The notes under the pieces were generated by a model. It did not search any database. It was not told where the DNA came from and saw nothing but the letters and a program-made list of their open reading frames with translations. A stretch of DNA of 64,000 bases. It comes from Bacteroidales bacterium (GTDB lineage: Bacteria > Bacteroidota > Bacteroidia > Bacteroidales > Tenuifilaceae). Of the stretch, positions 62,462 to 64,000 are shown in pieces; position 1 is the stretch's first letter; every line of letters starts with the position of its first letter. Position numbers and translations under genes: made by a program. The stretch is taken from NCBI GenBank assembly GCA_013141385.1, contig JABFRB010000022.1:182042-246041 (forward strand), written 5' to 3'.

Positions 62462-62492
62462 TTGCTCCCATCAAAAAATGTTTGTATTTTTG
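62462..62492 (+). promoter_or_regulatory. Bacteroidota-type promoter of the HU-SPOR gene
   Basis: TTG (62462-62464), 20-bp spacer, then TATTTTTG (62485-62492), a good match to TAnnTTTG. Transcription would start near 62498, giving a leader of about 20 bases before the ATG at 62519. Confidence 0.5.
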
Positions 62493-62518
62493 GATAAAAT
62501 AGGATAAACTACTTCGAC

Positions 62519-63874
62519 ATGAATAGCAAGGAGTTAACCGAATTAATTCGTCAAAACACTAGAATAATTCTTCCAGAATTTGGAGCTTTTCTAGTAAAAG
62601 ATAATGGCGAAAAGGAATTTAATCCCAATAATGTCTCATTTAGCCCATTCCTAAGATACAATGATGGGATGCTTGAAGTATTCATTGCAAAAAGTAAAGG
62701 GATAAGCAAAGAAGAGGCTTCAAAAGATGTTCGTGATTTTATTGAAACAATAAAAAACGAGTTACTTGAAAAAGGGGTATTCCCGATTGAAGGGCTTGGG
62801 TTACTTAAACGCGATCAAAGAGGTAGTCTATCGTTTACACTATTGCTTCCCAATGAAATAAAAACTCAATCAGAGGTTTCAACTACTGAGAAACCAGTTT
62901 CTAAGAAAAAAAAACAGAACGAGAACGTTGAACCAATAGAAACTTTTGATGATAAAAAAGATGTTTGGCTAGAAAAGGATAACCCAATTGTTGACAATGA
63001 AGTATCAGAAATAAAGTCTCTTAAAACGGCAGTATCTAAAGCGCAGGTTGAAAAGTTAACCGTATCCAAAAAAAACACCAAATCAACAAAAATAACTGAT
63101 GGTACAGAGCAAGTGCCTACTTCTGAAATAGTTAATAACACATATGTTGAGACAAAAATAGAATTAGAAAAAGAAGTAGCACTCTCACCTGAACCATTAC
63201 TTTCACAAGAAACAGAATTAACTGAAAAGGTAATTGAGATTAATGAAATAAAAGACAAAAAGGTTGAAAATGAGAAGATTGTTGACCCCAATGAACCAAT
63301 TATTGAAAAAAAGAAGAAAATGGGATTTAAAAGATTTATTTACACAGGGATTGCAATTGCCGTAATAGTTTTACTGGTTTTGTTAATAAAAAACTACTAC
63401 TTAGCCCCAGATGTAGAATCATTAAATGACAGCTTATCAACAATCAGAACTCCTGAAAAAGACATTACTAGAATAGATGCCAAAGAAAAAATTGAGAACC
63501 CTAAAGACGATATTGATAAAACTTTCAATGAGTTAGAATCCGACAAGCAAAAAAAGCAGATTAAGACAAAAGAGCAAATCAAAAAAGAAGAATCACAAGA
63601 AGAGGCTATTAAAAATGCAGTGATCAAAAATAATCAAAACAATGCAATCGCAGGAATTAAATACCATATCATTGCCGGAAGTTTTAAGAGCCGTAAACTC
63701 GCAGATAAGTATTTAAGTGAATTGAAAAAATCGGGCTATAAACCAACGATTGTAATTCAACCCTCTGGTATGAATGCGGTGACAATAGGCTCATACTCAA
63801 CTCGAGGTGAAGCTGAAAAAGAAATGAAAAAACATAAAGAAAAACTCACAAATCTCTGGATATTAAAAAAATAA
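62519..63874 (+). CDS. HU-domain, single-TM, SPOR-domain protein
   Basis: A 451-residue protein. The N-terminus (residues 1-110) is an HU-like DNA-binding domain of the kind fused to SPOR in Bacteroidota: LIRQNTRIILPEFGAFLVKD, FNPNNVSFSPFLRYNDG, GVFPIEGLGLLKRD. A long acidic linker follows (110-265), one TM helix (about 273-292, GIAIAVIVLLVLLI), a charged linker and a SPOR domain (about 378-451, YHIIAGSFKSRKLADKYL). SPOR binds denuded peptidoglycan at division sites. The topology would put the DNA-binding end in the cytoplasm and SPOR in the periplasm, a possible physical link between nucleoid and septum. Confidence 0.9.
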   Translation: MNSKELTELIRQNTRIILPEFGAFLVKDNGEKEFNPNNVSFSPFLRYNDGMLEVFIAKSKGISKEEASKDVRDFIETIKNELLEKGVFPIEGLGLLKRDQRGSLSFTLLLPNEIKTQSEVSTTEKPVSKKKKQNENVEPIETFDDKKDVWLEKDNPIVDNEVSEIKSLKTAVSKAQVEKLTVSKKNTKSTKITDGTEQVPTSEIVNNTYVETKIELEKEVALSPEPLLSQETELTEKVIEINEIKDKKVENEKIVDPNEPIIEKKKKMGFKRFIYTGIAIAVIVLLVLLIKNYYLAPDVESLNDSLSTIRTPEKDITRIDAKEKIENPKDDIDKTFNELESDKQKKQIKTKEQIKKEESQEEAIKNAVIKNNQNNAIAGIKYHIIAGSFKSRKLADKYLSELKKSGYKPTIVIQPSGMNAVTIGSYSTRGEAEKEMKKHKEKLTNLWILKK

Positions 63875-63929
63875 ATTGAGGTGTTTATTTAAATACTATT
63901 ATTAGATTTGCATTCTAACCATAGAACGC

Positions 63930-64000
63930 ATGAAGTTTACAGGGGAAAACATAATAGAATTTTCAGGCAGGTTTAAAGACGACTTTTCGTGCTTGGAGTA
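63930..64000 (+). mobile_element. IS1595-type transposase, first 24 codons (cut by window edge)
   Basis: An ATG at 63930 opens a frame to the window end. Its product begins MKFTGENIIEFSGRFKDD and continues FSCLEY. The pattern IEF-x2-RF-x-D/E-x2-C-x-EYL is the start of the zinc-ribbon region of IS1595-family transposases. Only 24 codons are visible and no terminal repeat can be seen, so the call rests on this motif alone. Confidence 0.5.

Overview
The window reads as chromosomal DNA of a free-living member of the Bacteroidota, probably near the Bacteroidales/Marinilabiliales. The reasons are low GC, type IX secretion C-terminal domains on two secreted enzymes, TAnnTTTG-type promoters, a general lack of Shine-Dalgarno sequences, a long SecA with a zinc-binding tail, FtsX-like orphan permeases and an HU-SPOR fusion. 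Genus and species cannot be fixed from this sequence alone. I see no tRNA, rRNA, CRISPR array or prophage.

Layout. 1-3 kb: a truncated TPR protein and a small helical protein that share an Asn/Gly-rich motif, then yccF between two direct repeats. 3-9.6 kb: a zinc metallopeptidase lipoprotein, a short MutS-like ATPase, a GH35 glycosidase whose nucleophile Glu is replaced by Gln, and trmJ. 9.7-16.4 kb: a TetR-RND efflux operon (regulator, TolC-like channel, membrane fusion protein, pump) with a palindromic operator candidate over its promoter. 16.4-17.8 kb: a gene-free, repeat-dense stretch. 17.8-26.2 kb: a TPR-DUF2971 protein, a secreted isochorismatase-like hydrolase, an FtsX-type permease, a lipoprotein, an AlbA_2 protein and a small outer-membrane barrel. 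26.7-39.8 kb: a T9SS-exported nuclease, a phosphofructokinase with pyrophosphate-type residues, a T9SS-exported M1 aminopeptidase, a deformylase-like protein, a sugar/H+ symporter, and assorted small enzymes including adenosine deaminase and a DEDDh exonuclease. 40-47.8 kb, minus strand: housekeeping genes argS, secA, ferritin and dnaX; dnaX carries an A11 run at the end of the clamp-loader core.

47.9-60.9 kb, minus strand, is the most interesting part: a twelve-gene chemosensory cluster. In transcription order it encodes a response regulator, a 607-residue helical protein with a CheZ-like D-x3-Q motif, a STAS protein, CheY, CheA, CheW, an outer-membrane barrel, CheR, a histidine-kinase-like protein whose phospho-acceptor His is Asn, CheD, CheB, and a GAF/multi-PAS membrane protein with no output domain. 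No methyl-accepting receptor is encoded in the window although the full adaptation set (CheR, CheB, CheD) is. Three unrelated proteins of the cluster end in the same kind of tail, V-[D/E]-[L/E]-F, which suggests a shared docking site. A divergent Crp/Fnr regulator with a TGAT-N4-ATCA box upstream and another CheY-like protein sit next to the cluster. The window closes with an HU-TM-SPOR protein and the start of an IS1595-type transposase.
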